A stretch of DNA of 5,354 nt from assembly GCA_029937205.1 (NCBI GenBank), contig JAPYQV010000231.1, forward strand, positions 1-5,354. Direction: 5' to 3'. Shown here piece by piece: positions 1 through 5,293 of this stretch (positions within the stretch are counted from its first letter, which is position 1; every line of letters begins with the position of its first letter). Made by a program: the position numbers and the translations under genes. The DNA is from Alphaproteobacteria bacterium (GTDB taxonomy: Bacteria > Pseudomonadota > Alphaproteobacteria > UBA828). The notes beneath the pieces are model-generated. The model was given only the letters and a program-made list of their open reading frames with translations. It did not search any database and was not told where the DNA came from.

Positions 1-1353
1 GCTGAACACCGGCTCGATGCCGGAGGAGATATTTCCGGCCAGGAGCGAAATCGTGCCGGTCGGCGCGATCGAGGTAAGAAGCGCATTGCGGATGCCGTGA
101 CGCTCGATTTCCGCGCGGCTATCCGCACTTAGTTTTTGGACGGAATCGGCGGCGAGATAAGGCACCGCATCATAGAGCGGAAAAGCGCCTTTCTCTTCAG
201 CCAGACGCGCCGAGGCCAAATAGGCGGCGTCGCGCATTGCGTGGAGCCAGCTTTCGGCCAGGCCATTGGCTGGTTCACTGCCATAGCGCGCACGGCACAT
301 GATCAGCGCGTCTGCAAGACCGGTCACGCCGAGGCCGATGCGCCGCTTGGCCTCGGCTTCCTTTTTCTGGGCGTCGAGAGGGAAGCGCGATATCGAAATG
401 GCATTGTCGAGCATGCGCACCGAAATGGTGACGAGATCGCGCAGCGCGTCGACATCAAGCGCCGCATCTTCCTCGAACGGCGATTGCACCAGGCTGGTTA
501 GATTGATTGAACCGAGCAGACAGGCACCGTATGGCGGCAGCGGCTGCTCGCCGCACGGGTTGGTGGCGAAAATTTCTTCGCAGTGGCTCAGATTATTGGC
601 TTGGTTGATACGATCGATAAAGATCACGCCGGGCTCGGCATAAGCATAGGTCGAGCGCATGATGCGGTCCCAAAGCTCGCGCGCCGAGATCGTCTTGTAA
701 CAGGTGCCGCCAAAACTCAGTTCCCACGGCCGGTCGGCCTTGACCGCGGCCATGAAATCATCCGTGACCAGCACCGAGAGATTGAACATTCTGAGGCGCC
801 CCGGATCTTGCTTGGCCTCAATAAAGGCCTCGATATCGGGGTGATCGCATCGCAGCGTGCCCATCATGGCGCCACGCCGGAAACCCGCACTCATGATGGT
901 ACGGCACATGGAATCCCACACATCCATAAAGGTCAGCGGTCCCGACGCGTCGGCGCCGACACCGATCACCGGCGCTCCCTTGGGCCGCAGCGTGGAAAAA
1001 TCATAGCCGATGCCGCCACCCTGCTGCATGGTGAGCGCGGCTTCCTTGAGCTGATCGAAAATACCTGCCATATCGTCGGGCACGCGCCCCATGACAAAGC
1101 AGTTAAACAGCGTGACATGACGATCTGTTCCGGCACCGGCAAGAATGCGGCCGGCCGGCAGGAAACGAAAATCACGCAGCGCCTCGAAAAATTTACCCTC
1201 CCAATGGCTGGGATCATCCTCGGGAGAGGCTAAAGCCGCCGCAACGCGGTGCCAGCTATCATCGATGGTTTTGTCGCGCACCCCGCCTTCAGCCGTTTTC
1301 AGGCGGTATTTCATGTCCCAGATTTGGGCGGATATGGGTGTCATGAGGGTCAT
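1..1353 (-). CDS. nrdJ: Adenosylcobalamin-dependent (class II) ribonucleotide reductase, N-terminal 451 residues, partial
   Basis: Reduces ribonucleotides to deoxyribonucleotides in the cytoplasm, using adenosylcobalamin to make the thiyl radical, so it needs no oxygen and no separate radical subunit. Reading the minus strand from ATG 1353 gives an open frame to the window edge. An N-terminal segment (IWDMKYRLK, residues 11-19) precedes the barrel. Cys85 in LFNCFV fits the first redox cysteine. QQGGGIGYDFS is at 110-120. NPCGEQ at 265-270 supplies the Asn265/Cys267/Glu269 catalytic triad expected of the family. RRIGLGVTGLAD is at 337-348, and GTISLLAGNISSGIEPVF ends the visible part. The C-terminal part, including the distal redox cysteines, is outside the window. 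ATG 1344 is an in-frame alternative start with no better ribosome site; a weak GGA lies 9 nt before ATG 1353. It lies 86 nt after the plsC-like gene on the same strand. Family assignment is firm; class II over class I rests on overall motif resemblance. Confidence 0.93.
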   Translation of the reverse strand, partial: MTLMTPISAQIWDMKYRLKTAEGGVRDKTIDDSWHRVAAALASPEDDPSHWEGKFFEALRDFRFLPAGRILAGAGTDRHVTLFNCFVMGRVPDDMAGIFDQLKEAALTMQQGGGIGYDFSTLRPKGAPVIGVGADASGPLTFMDVWDSMCRTIMSAGFRRGAMMGTLRCDHPDIEAFIEAKQDPGRLRMFNLSVLVTDDFMAAVKADRPWELSFGGTCYKTISARELWDRIMRSTYAYAEPGVIFIDRINQANNLSHCEEIFATNPCGEQPLPPYGACLLGSINLTSLVQSPFEEDAALDVDALRDLVTISVRMLDNAISISRFPLDAQKKEAEAKRRIGLGVTGLADALIMCRARYGSEPANGLAESWLHAMRDAAYLASARLAEEKGAFPLYDAVPYLAADSVQKLSADSRAEIERHGIRNALLTSIAPTGTISLLAGNISSGIEPVFS

Positions 1354-1400
1354 AGCAATCGATCCATGCCTAAAATAGGGTTAACGCCCCGTCCGATTCG

Positions 1401-1423
1401 GCCGCAAACTTTCAGTTTACGGC
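1401..1423 (-). other. Perfect 10-bp-stem hairpin in the plsC-nrdJ gap
   Basis: As minus-strand RNA, GCCGUAAACU pairs with AGUUUGCGGC around a GAA loop: ten pairs, one of them U-G. It sits just after the acyltransferase gene and before nrdJ. No U-run follows, so it is not a classical intrinsic terminator. It could stabilise the upstream mRNA 3' end, act in the nrdJ leader, or be an operator, because it covers the candidate -10 box. The structure is seen directly; the role is inferred. Confidence 0.5.
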
Positions 1424-1443
1424 GGCACACCCTGCGGGGTCAA
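1414..1443 (-). promoter_or_regulatory. Candidate promoter for nrdJ
   Basis: On the minus strand a TTGACC box (1443-1438, five of six matches to the sigma70 -35 consensus) is followed after 18 bp by TAAACT (1419-1414, four of six matches to the -10). Transcription would start near 1407, giving a leader of about 54 nt. The -35 box overlaps the TGA stop of the acyltransferase gene. No NrdR-box-like palindrome or cobalamin riboswitch core was recognised in this short gap. This is prediction only. Confidence 0.35.
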
Positions 1444-2183
1444 TGTTCTGTTGATGTTCTGTTTTGAGATTTATCCGTTTCGGCCAATAGTTCATCGGCA
1501 GCGCTTTCCATGACACTTTCAAGTCGTGCCATGAATTCCTGGCGCTCCAAACCCGATTCTATCGGCGGCAGGAAACGCAGCACGATGGTACCGGCATATT
1601 TTCGGAATGACCGCTTCGACCAACACAGGCCCGAATTATGCACCACTGGCGTAACAGGCAATCCGAGACCGCCATATAGCGCTGCAATTCCCGGGCGATA
1701 GGGCAGTTTCTTGCCCGGATCCACGCGCGTTCCCTCGGGAAATATGACCACGGCGCGACCGCTCTCGATCGTTTCTCGAGCATCCTGAACAAGCTTGCGC
1801 AAGGTCTTGGAGTAGCCCGAACGGTCGATAAAAATCATTTTCATCTTGCGCGCATAAAGACCATAGCCGGGAATGTAGCCGAGCTCTTTCTTCATGATGT
1901 AGACGGGATCGGTCAAGAGATGCAGGAAGATGTTGGTTTCCCACTCCGACTGGTGCTTGGACGCGACAATTGCCGGTCCTACGGGAATAAATTCACGCCC
2001 CCTGATCTCCACCCGGATGCCGACAATAAAGCGGAATATAAACGTATTTCCGTTTGCCCACAGCATCACGAACAGACGAAACCCGCGGCGCGGCAGGAGC
2101 ACCATGGGCATCATCAACAGGCCCATAAAGATGGACCATATATAAAAGCAAACGGTGCACAGCGCAGAGCGGATAGTATTCAC
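1440..2183 (-). CDS. PlsC-family 1-acyl-sn-glycerol-3-phosphate acyltransferase
   Basis: Probably transfers an acyl group to the sn-2 position of lysophosphatidate (or a related lysophospholipid) at the inner membrane, making phosphatidate for phospholipid synthesis. From GTG 2183 the protein is 247 residues, a usual length for the family. A hydrophobic N-terminal segment (about 8-30) is followed by motif I SKHQSEWET (75-83; His77, with Glu82 where the canonical HX4D motif has Asp), a substrate-binding block FIDRSGYS (118-125), FPEGTR (148-153) and VTPVVHNSG (177-185). The frame is open back to an ATG at 2294, but that start would lie inside the preceding gene. The GTG overlaps that gene's TGA (GTGA), has AAGG 9 nt upstream, and starts at MNTIRS just before the hydrophobic segment, so I prefer it. 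An 11-nt tandem duplication lies at the 3' end. Exact acyl donor and acceptor cannot be told from sequence. Confidence 0.9.
   Translation of the reverse strand: MNTIRSALCTVCFYIWSIFMGLLMMPMVLLPRRGFRLFVMLWANGNTFIFRFIVGIRVEIRGREFIPVGPAIVASKHQSEWETNIFLHLLTDPVYIMKKELGYIPGYGLYARKMKMIFIDRSGYSKTLRKLVQDARETIESGRAVVIFPEGTRVDPGKKLPYRPGIAALYGGLGLPVTPVVHNSGLCWSKRSFRKYAGTIVLRFLPPIESGLERQEFMARLESVMESAADELLAETDKSQNRTSTEH
1443..1464. repeat. 11-bp tandem duplication at the 3' end of the acyltransferase gene
   Basis: The plus strand reads ATGTTCTGTTG then ATGTTCTGTTT, two adjacent 11-bp units differing only in the last base. The unit is not a multiple of three. It sits in the last codons of the minus-strand gene and sets its present C-terminus (SQNRTSTEH). 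Removing one unit would give a frame that reads on to a TAA at 1417-1419. Confidence 0.8.
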
Positions 2184-2782
2184 GGCGGACTGCCTTGGGA
2201 GGATGCGCTGGAGAACGGCATCCGGATGAGCGCCAGTAGATATTTCGCGTATTCGCTCGCGAGCAAGCCCGCTGTTCCTCTGTAGCGCCACCAATCGTCG
2301 ACCTTGACGTGTTGCGGCAATATAGGGTTCGCCACCAATCTAACACCTGGCATGGCGCGGCGAAACTCCAGCATTGCCCGTGGCATATGATAATTTCCCG
2401 TGACCAGACGGAGACTGCGATAGCCGCGCGCGGTCATCCAGGCAGCGGTCTCCTGGGCATTTTCGAATGTGTCCCCGGCGCTGTGGCCAATGTCGACACA
2501 GCAGTCCGGCAAGTCCCGATCGGATTCAACAACAATACTGGACAGGGTGAGGCCGGTGTGAACACCCGAAATGAAGAGCCGCTCCGCGCCGCCCTGGCGC
2601 AGCAATTCCAGTCCGGCAAGGAGCCTTCCATGACCGCCGGTGGGGACGACGATGGCATCGGTGCGACTGGTCTGGTCGGCAATGTCGCGCGGCACGGCGG
2701 TCGCAAATCCAACCAGGCCGGCAGACCAGAAGATAGCGAGTACGAACACGCTGCCACCAAGAATTCGAATTGAAAATACCAT
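2180..2782 (-). CDS. YdcF/ElyC-type DUF218 domain membrane protein
   Basis: A 200-residue protein with one N-terminal TM segment (about 5-27) and a soluble DUF218 domain, probably facing the periplasm. Motifs are in the usual order: DAIVVPTGGHGR (42-53, glycine-rich loop), the acidic block GDTFENA (103-109) and LVTGNYHMPRA (126-136) with conserved His132 and Arg135. Members of this family include E. coli ElyC, implicated in envelope and peptidoglycan homeostasis, and YdcF, which binds S-adenosylmethionine; no single reaction is established for the family. It starts 24 nt after the ftsX stop, with a weak GGGG 8 nt before the ATG. Its TGA overlaps the GTG of the acyltransferase gene, so the two are probably translationally coupled. 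Its place between ftsX and plsC supports an envelope role, but the substrate is unknown. Family call is strong, function weak. Confidence 0.88.
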   Translation of the reverse strand: MVFSIRILGGSVFVLAIFWSAGLVGFATAVPRDIADQTSRTDAIVVPTGGHGRLLAGLELLRQGGAERLFISGVHTGLTLSSIVVESDRDLPDCCVDIGHSAGDTFENAQETAAWMTARGYRSLRLVTGNYHMPRAMLEFRRAMPGVRLVANPILPQHVKVDDWWRYRGTAGLLASEYAKYLLALIRMPFSSASSQGSPP

Positions 2783-2806
2783 GCTGACGACCCCGAAACC
2801 GTGCCG

Positions 2807-3688
2807 CTAGGGCATTTTAGCGAGTTCGCGCAACGCCGTCATACGGGCGGTGAGCATGGCGATCAATGCCGTGGCGATGGGCACAGCCGCCAAAATCGCC
2901 CAGGCCCAATGGGCCACCGGGATATCCGGCGCGAGCGGTGTTTCCAGGTGCTCGGCAACATGACGCAGGCCGTACAGAGTGGCCACCGCAAAGGTAATGC
3001 CGATCACCCCGCCACGTAATCCCAGCATCATCGCCTGGCGCTGAAACTGCGCCGCCACATAACCGTCGCGCGCACCGATCAGGTGCAAGAGCTCAATCAC
3101 ATTGCGATGAATGGAAATGCCCATACGCGTGGTAAATATTACCGTCGCCACGGCGGCAAGGCCGATCAGAATGACGACCGCAAGAGCCAGCAGCTCGAGC
3201 GAACGGCCGAATTCCGCCAGGCGATCGATCCACTCCCTGGCGTCATCCACGCTGACGCCCGGAATCGACGCTTTCAAATGAAGCGCCAGGGATTCGGCGT
3301 TCAAGCCGGATCCGGGGGCGACATCGATATCCATCAGACGCGGCAGAGGCAAATCGGCGGGCACATTTCCCGACCCGAGCCAGCGTTCGATCAATTCCAG
3401 GCTTTCCGATTGCGGGACCACCCGGACCTCAAGAACGCCCTCTATTTCGCCAAGCAAATTCCGTACCTGGGCGATTCGCACGTCGTCGCTCTCCGTCTCG
3501 CCGGGCATGAGTTGCACCGTCAGCGTGTCGACTTCACCGCGCTGCCAGCGCTCCACCGCACTATGCAGAATCAACACGCCGGTGAGCGCCAGCACGGCCA
3601 AATAAACCATCAAGGCAAACACCCAGGGTAAAAAACGGCTCGGCGCATCGCGTCCGAGCGGTAATACGGCAGGAGATTTGCGCGCCAT
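2807..3688 (-). CDS. ftsX: Cell division protein FtsX, permease subunit of the FtsEX complex
   Basis: The integral-membrane partner of FtsE. FtsEX is an ABC-type complex at the division septum that uses ATP to control peptidoglycan hydrolase activators rather than to move a known solute. From ATG 3688 the protein is 293 residues, typical for FtsX. Four TM segments are predicted by eye: about 21-43, 164-186, 221-243 and 261-283. Between TM1 and TM2 is a periplasmic domain of about 120 residues (44-163), the part that binds hydrolase regulators in studied species. VIELLHLIGARDGYVAAQF (197-215) is the conserved cytoplasmic loop that meets FtsE. The chosen ATG lies one base after the ftsE TGA and has AGGAAGG 9 nt upstream. 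An in-frame ATG at 3715 would add nine residues and overlap ftsE; it has a weaker site and is less likely. Confidence 0.93.
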   Translation of the reverse strand: MARKSPAVLPLGRDAPSRFLPWVFALMVYLAVLALTGVLILHSAVERWQRGEVDTLTVQLMPGETESDDVRIAQVRNLLGEIEGVLEVRVVPQSESLELIERWLGSGNVPADLPLPRLMDIDVAPGSGLNAESLALHLKASIPGVSVDDAREWIDRLAEFGRSLELLALAVVILIGLAAVATVIFTTRMGISIHRNVIELLHLIGARDGYVAAQFQRQAMMLGLRGGVIGITFAVATLYGLRHVAEHLETPLAPDIPVAHWAWAILAAVPIATALIAMLTARMTALRELAKMP

Positions 3689-3689
3689 A

Positions 3690-4367
3690 TCAGCCCGCCT
3701 TCCTGGACAAATCATTGGCCCGGACCTCGCCGGAACCGAGCTCCAGAACCGGATGCGGATTGCGCGCGACCAAATTCTGATTATGCGTCGCGATCACCAC
3801 CGTGGTGCCGATCTTGTTTAGTTCTTCAAACAAACGGATCAAACGCTGGCCGAGCACTTCATCAAGATTTCCCGTCGGTTCGTCGGCCAACAGCAGGCGC
3901 GGGCGGGTGATAACAGCGCGCGCGATGGCAACCCGCTGTTTTTGTCCGCCTGAGAGGGATTCCGGCAGCGCATGGATATGATCGGCAAGCCCGACCCAGG
4001 CCAGCAATTCGGAGACATGGGTTTGAATTTCCGCTTCGTTGGCACCGGCAACACGCAGCGGTAGGGCGACATTGTCGAGCGCCGATAAATGGTTCAACAG
4101 GCGATAATCCTGAAATACGACGCCGATCTTACGCCTGAGAGCGACCAGATCGCCGCGCCGCGCTATCATGATGTCGCTGCCGAACATGGAGATCAAGCCA
4201 CGCGACGGCCGTTGCGCGAGATACATCAGGCGCAGAAGCGAGGTTTTGCCGGCCCCGCTCGGCCCGACCAGATAGCGGAATTCGCCGGGATGGATTTCGA
4301 AGGAGACGTCGTGCAACACCTCCGGCCCCATTCCGTAGCGCATCCCTACATTTTCGAAACGAACCAA
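3690..4367 (-). CDS. ftsE: Cell division ATP-binding protein FtsE
   Basis: The cytoplasmic ATPase of FtsEX; it drives conformational change in FtsX at the septum. From TTG 4367 it is 225 residues with a complete ABC nucleotide-binding domain: Walker A GPSGAGKT (35-42), Q-loop Gln86 in VVFQD, signature LSGGQKQR (138-145), Walker B LLLADEP (158-164), D-loop NLDE (167-170) and switch His195 in ATHN. The FtsE-typical VVFQDYRLL and GNLD strings separate it from general exporters. Start choice: GGAGG at 4376-4380 lies 8 nt before the TTG, and translation then begins [12 protein letters not shown], the usual FtsE beginning. In-frame GTGs at 4400 and 4382 would add 11 or 5 unconserved residues and have no good ribosome site. 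It heads a minus-strand cluster with ftsX one base downstream. A repeat element sits in its leader. Confidence 0.95.
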   Translation of the reverse strand: MVRFENVGMRYGMGPEVLHDVSFEIHPGEFRYLVGPSGAGKTSLLRLMYLAQRPSRGLISMFGSDIMIARRGDLVALRRKIGVVFQDYRLLNHLSALDNVALPLRVAGANEAEIQTHVSELLAWVGLADHIHALPESLSGGQKQRVAIARAVITRPRLLLADEPTGNLDEVLGQRLIRLFEELNKIGTTVVIATHNQNLVARNPHPVLELGSGEVRANDLSRKAG

Positions 4368-4375
4368 ATTGAAAG

Positions 4376-4380
4376 CCTCC
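4376..4380 (-). promoter_or_regulatory. Shine-Dalgarno GGAGG that fixes the ftsE TTG start
   Basis: On the minus strand GGAGG stands 8 nt before TTG 4367, ideal spacing. It lies inside the longer version of the ftsE frame that begins at GTG 4400, so its placement argues for the shorter protein. Confidence 0.75.
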
Positions 4381-4388
4381 ACGCCCCG

Positions 4389-4421
4389 ATACCAAGGCAC
4401 GGTGACAATGGCTCATGGGGA
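4389..4421 (+). repeat. Direct repeat, copy 1 (in the ftsE leader)
   Basis: A 33-bp sequence that matches 5261-5293 at 29 positions. The shared blocks are ATACCAAGG, CGGTGA, AATG and CTCATGGGGA, separated by the same spacers (2, 1 and 1 mismatched bases) with no gaps. It lies 22 bp upstream of the ftsE TTG. Match to copy 2 stops abruptly at 4421. The similarity is seen directly; its membership of a dispersed family is inferred. Confidence 0.8.
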
Positions 4422-4431
4422 CGGCTTGGTA
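4390..4431. repeat. 42-bp inverted-repeat element containing repeat copy 1
   Basis: TACCAAGGC (4390-4398) and GGCTTGGTA (4423-4431) are inverted repeats with 8 of 9 positions complementary, around a 24-bp interior. Both outer ends are TA. The TA ends resemble the target duplication left by IS630/mariner-type elements, so this could be a tiny non-coding remnant. It could equally be a REP-like or regulatory palindrome. In the ftsE mRNA leader it could fold into a stem just before the ribosome site. Confidence 0.5.
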
Positions 4432-4443
4432 GCGGAGCGTGGA

Positions 4444-4472
4444 AGAATAGTTGCCCGATTGGCGAGCGTCCA
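4444..4472 (-). promoter_or_regulatory. Candidate ftsE promoter
   Basis: On the minus strand TGGACG (4472-4467) and TATTCT (4449-4444) are separated by 17 bp, each matching four of six sigma70 consensus bases. Transcription would start near 4437, so the leader of about 70 nt would carry the whole inverted-repeat element. Matches this weak occur by chance; other starts are possible. Confidence 0.3.
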
Positions 4473-4476
4473 GCAT

Positions 4477-4491
4477 TGTGCGTCGCGCACA
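4477..4491. other. Palindrome TGTGCG-TCG-CGCACA in the divergent intergenic region
   Basis: Two perfect 6-bp arms around a 3-bp centre, between the divergent ftsE and zinc-ribbon genes and just upstream of the candidate ftsE -35 box. It could be a regulator site or a chance GC-rich palindrome; no known operator was recognised. Confidence 0.35.
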
Positions 4492-4534
4492 CGATAATTA
4501 CGCAATGACTATGGAGGGGAAGCGCATTCGGCTA

Positions 4535-4540
4535 TACAAT
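4535..4540 (+). promoter_or_regulatory. Possible -10 box for the zinc-ribbon gene
   Basis: TACAAT matches five of six -10 consensus bases, 55 bp before the ATG. The region 17 bp upstream (TGGAGG, 4512-4517) is a poor -35, so the promoter may be weak or activator-dependent. Low certainty. Confidence 0.22.
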
Positions 4541-4573
4541 GCAATTCCATCGGCGTCTGGCGACGCGAACAAC

Positions 4574-4583
4574 AACAATTGTT
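4574..4583. other. Perfect palindrome AACAATTGTT before the zinc-ribbon start
   Basis: A 10-bp perfect AT-rich palindrome ending 12 nt before the ATG at 4596, in the place where a ribosome site or operator would be. No Shine-Dalgarno is evident for this gene, and in the mRNA the palindrome lies close to the initiation region. Confidence 0.4.
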
Positions 4584-4595
4584 TGAAATATACGC

Positions 4596-5258
4596 ATGAT
4601 TGTCAGCTGCCCGTCCTGCGCGACGCGCTATCTGATCGATCCCACGGCATTGGGCGGGGAGGGGCGCACGGTTCGTTGCGCCAAATGCAGCCACGCGTGG
4701 CGTGAAAAACCGCCCGCCGACATGCCTAAACGGGTCGATATCTTACCGCCTGACAGCGAGCCCAGGCCGATTCCGTTCGGCTCGAATTTACCCGCCCTTG
4801 TGGCCCGGCGGCGGCGCGCCAATCGCCTCGGCTGGCTCGCCGTGCTGGCGGCGATCATTATTATTGTCGTCGCCGCGCTTTTGGCGCGCGGGCCGATTGT
4901 CGATGTCTGGCCGCCGGCGGAAAAATTGTATGCGGCCGTGGGCCTCGGCGCGGACGAAATCAATACCAGCGATCTGGAATTCCGCAACGTCGTGCGCGAG
5001 CAGATTGTCGAGGGCGGCGTGCCAATCCTGATCATCCGGGGGCAAATATTCAATTCTGCGGATCATGACCGTACCATACCGGCGATCCGCATCGGCTTGA
5101 TGGACGTTGCCGATGTTGAATTGCGTTACTGGACGTTCGCCGCCGAGCAAAGCGATCTCGGCGCCGAAAGCGAAACAAATTTCGAAACCCGCCTGGTCAG
5201 CCCGCCCGAAGGCGCGGTGAGTCTGCGCATCAGTTTCGCCGGCGACGAAGAACACTAA
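4596..5258 (+). CDS. MJ0042-type zinc-ribbon, single-TM protein with DUF3426-like C-terminal domain
   Basis: A 220-residue protein of unknown function. Residues 1-36 form a zinc ribbon of the MJ0042 type: SCPSCATRY then VRCAKCSHAW, with four zinc ligands Cys5, Cys8, Cys28 and Cys31. A proline-rich linker and a basic patch ARRRRANR (70-77) precede one TM segment (about 78-97), which by the positive-inside rule puts the zinc ribbon in the cytoplasm and residues 98-220 outside. The outer part (145-214) has the beta-rich pattern IIRGQIFN...RLVSPPEGAVSLRISF seen in DUF3426-like domains. It ends with two in-frame TAA codons. It is divergent from ftsE; I recall a zinc-ribbon gene beside ftsEX in other alphaproteobacteria, so a link to division or envelope control is plausible but inferred. 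ATG 4596 is chosen because CPxC normally starts at residue 4-6; no Shine-Dalgarno is visible. Confidence 0.88.
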   Translation: MIVSCPSCATRYLIDPTALGGEGRTVRCAKCSHAWREKPPADMPKRVDILPPDSEPRPIPFGSNLPALVARRRRANRLGWLAVLAAIIIIVVAALLARGPIVDVWPPAEKLYAAVGLGADEINTSDLEFRNVVREQIVEGGVPILIIRGQIFNSADHDRTIPAIRIGLMDVADVELRYWTFAAEQSDLGAESETNFETRLVSPPEGAVSLRISFAGDEEH

Positions 5259-5260
5259 TA

Positions 5261-5293
5261 ATACCAAGGAGCGGTGATAATGACTCATGGGGA
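5261..5293 (+). repeat. Direct repeat, copy 2 (after the zinc-ribbon gene)
   Basis: Partner of 4389-4421 in the same orientation, 872 bp away, with 4 mismatches and no gaps. It begins 2 nt after the zinc-ribbon stop; its first A completes the second TAA. It contains the palindrome ATGACTCAT (5280-5288), which is broken by a G in copy 1. After 5293 the sequence is unrelated to copy 1, and no CTTGGTA-type closing arm is seen before the window ends. Confidence 0.8.

Noticed and set aside
583..1233. Plus-strand 216-codon open frame
   Set aside because: Lies wholly antisense to nrdJ, whose protein is clearly recognisable; the product resembles no family and its codon pattern mirrors the real gene.
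1354..1439. Cobalamin riboswitch upstream of nrdJ
   Set aside because: The gap is only 86 bp, too short for a full aptamer, and no B12-box-like core was seen.
2762..2771. Palindrome AATTCGAATT
   Set aside because: Within codons 4-7 of the DUF218 gene, where the amino acids (SIRI) explain it; likely chance.
2309..2773. Plus-strand 154-codon open frame
   Set aside because: Antisense shadow of the DUF218 gene.
3083..3631. Plus-strand 182-codon open frame
   Set aside because: Antisense shadow of ftsX, low-complexity His/Gln/Arg-rich product without a recognisable domain.
4451..4705. Plus-strand 84-codon frame with GGAGGGG inside
   Set aside because: Runs out of frame into the zinc-ribbon gene; no recognisable domain.
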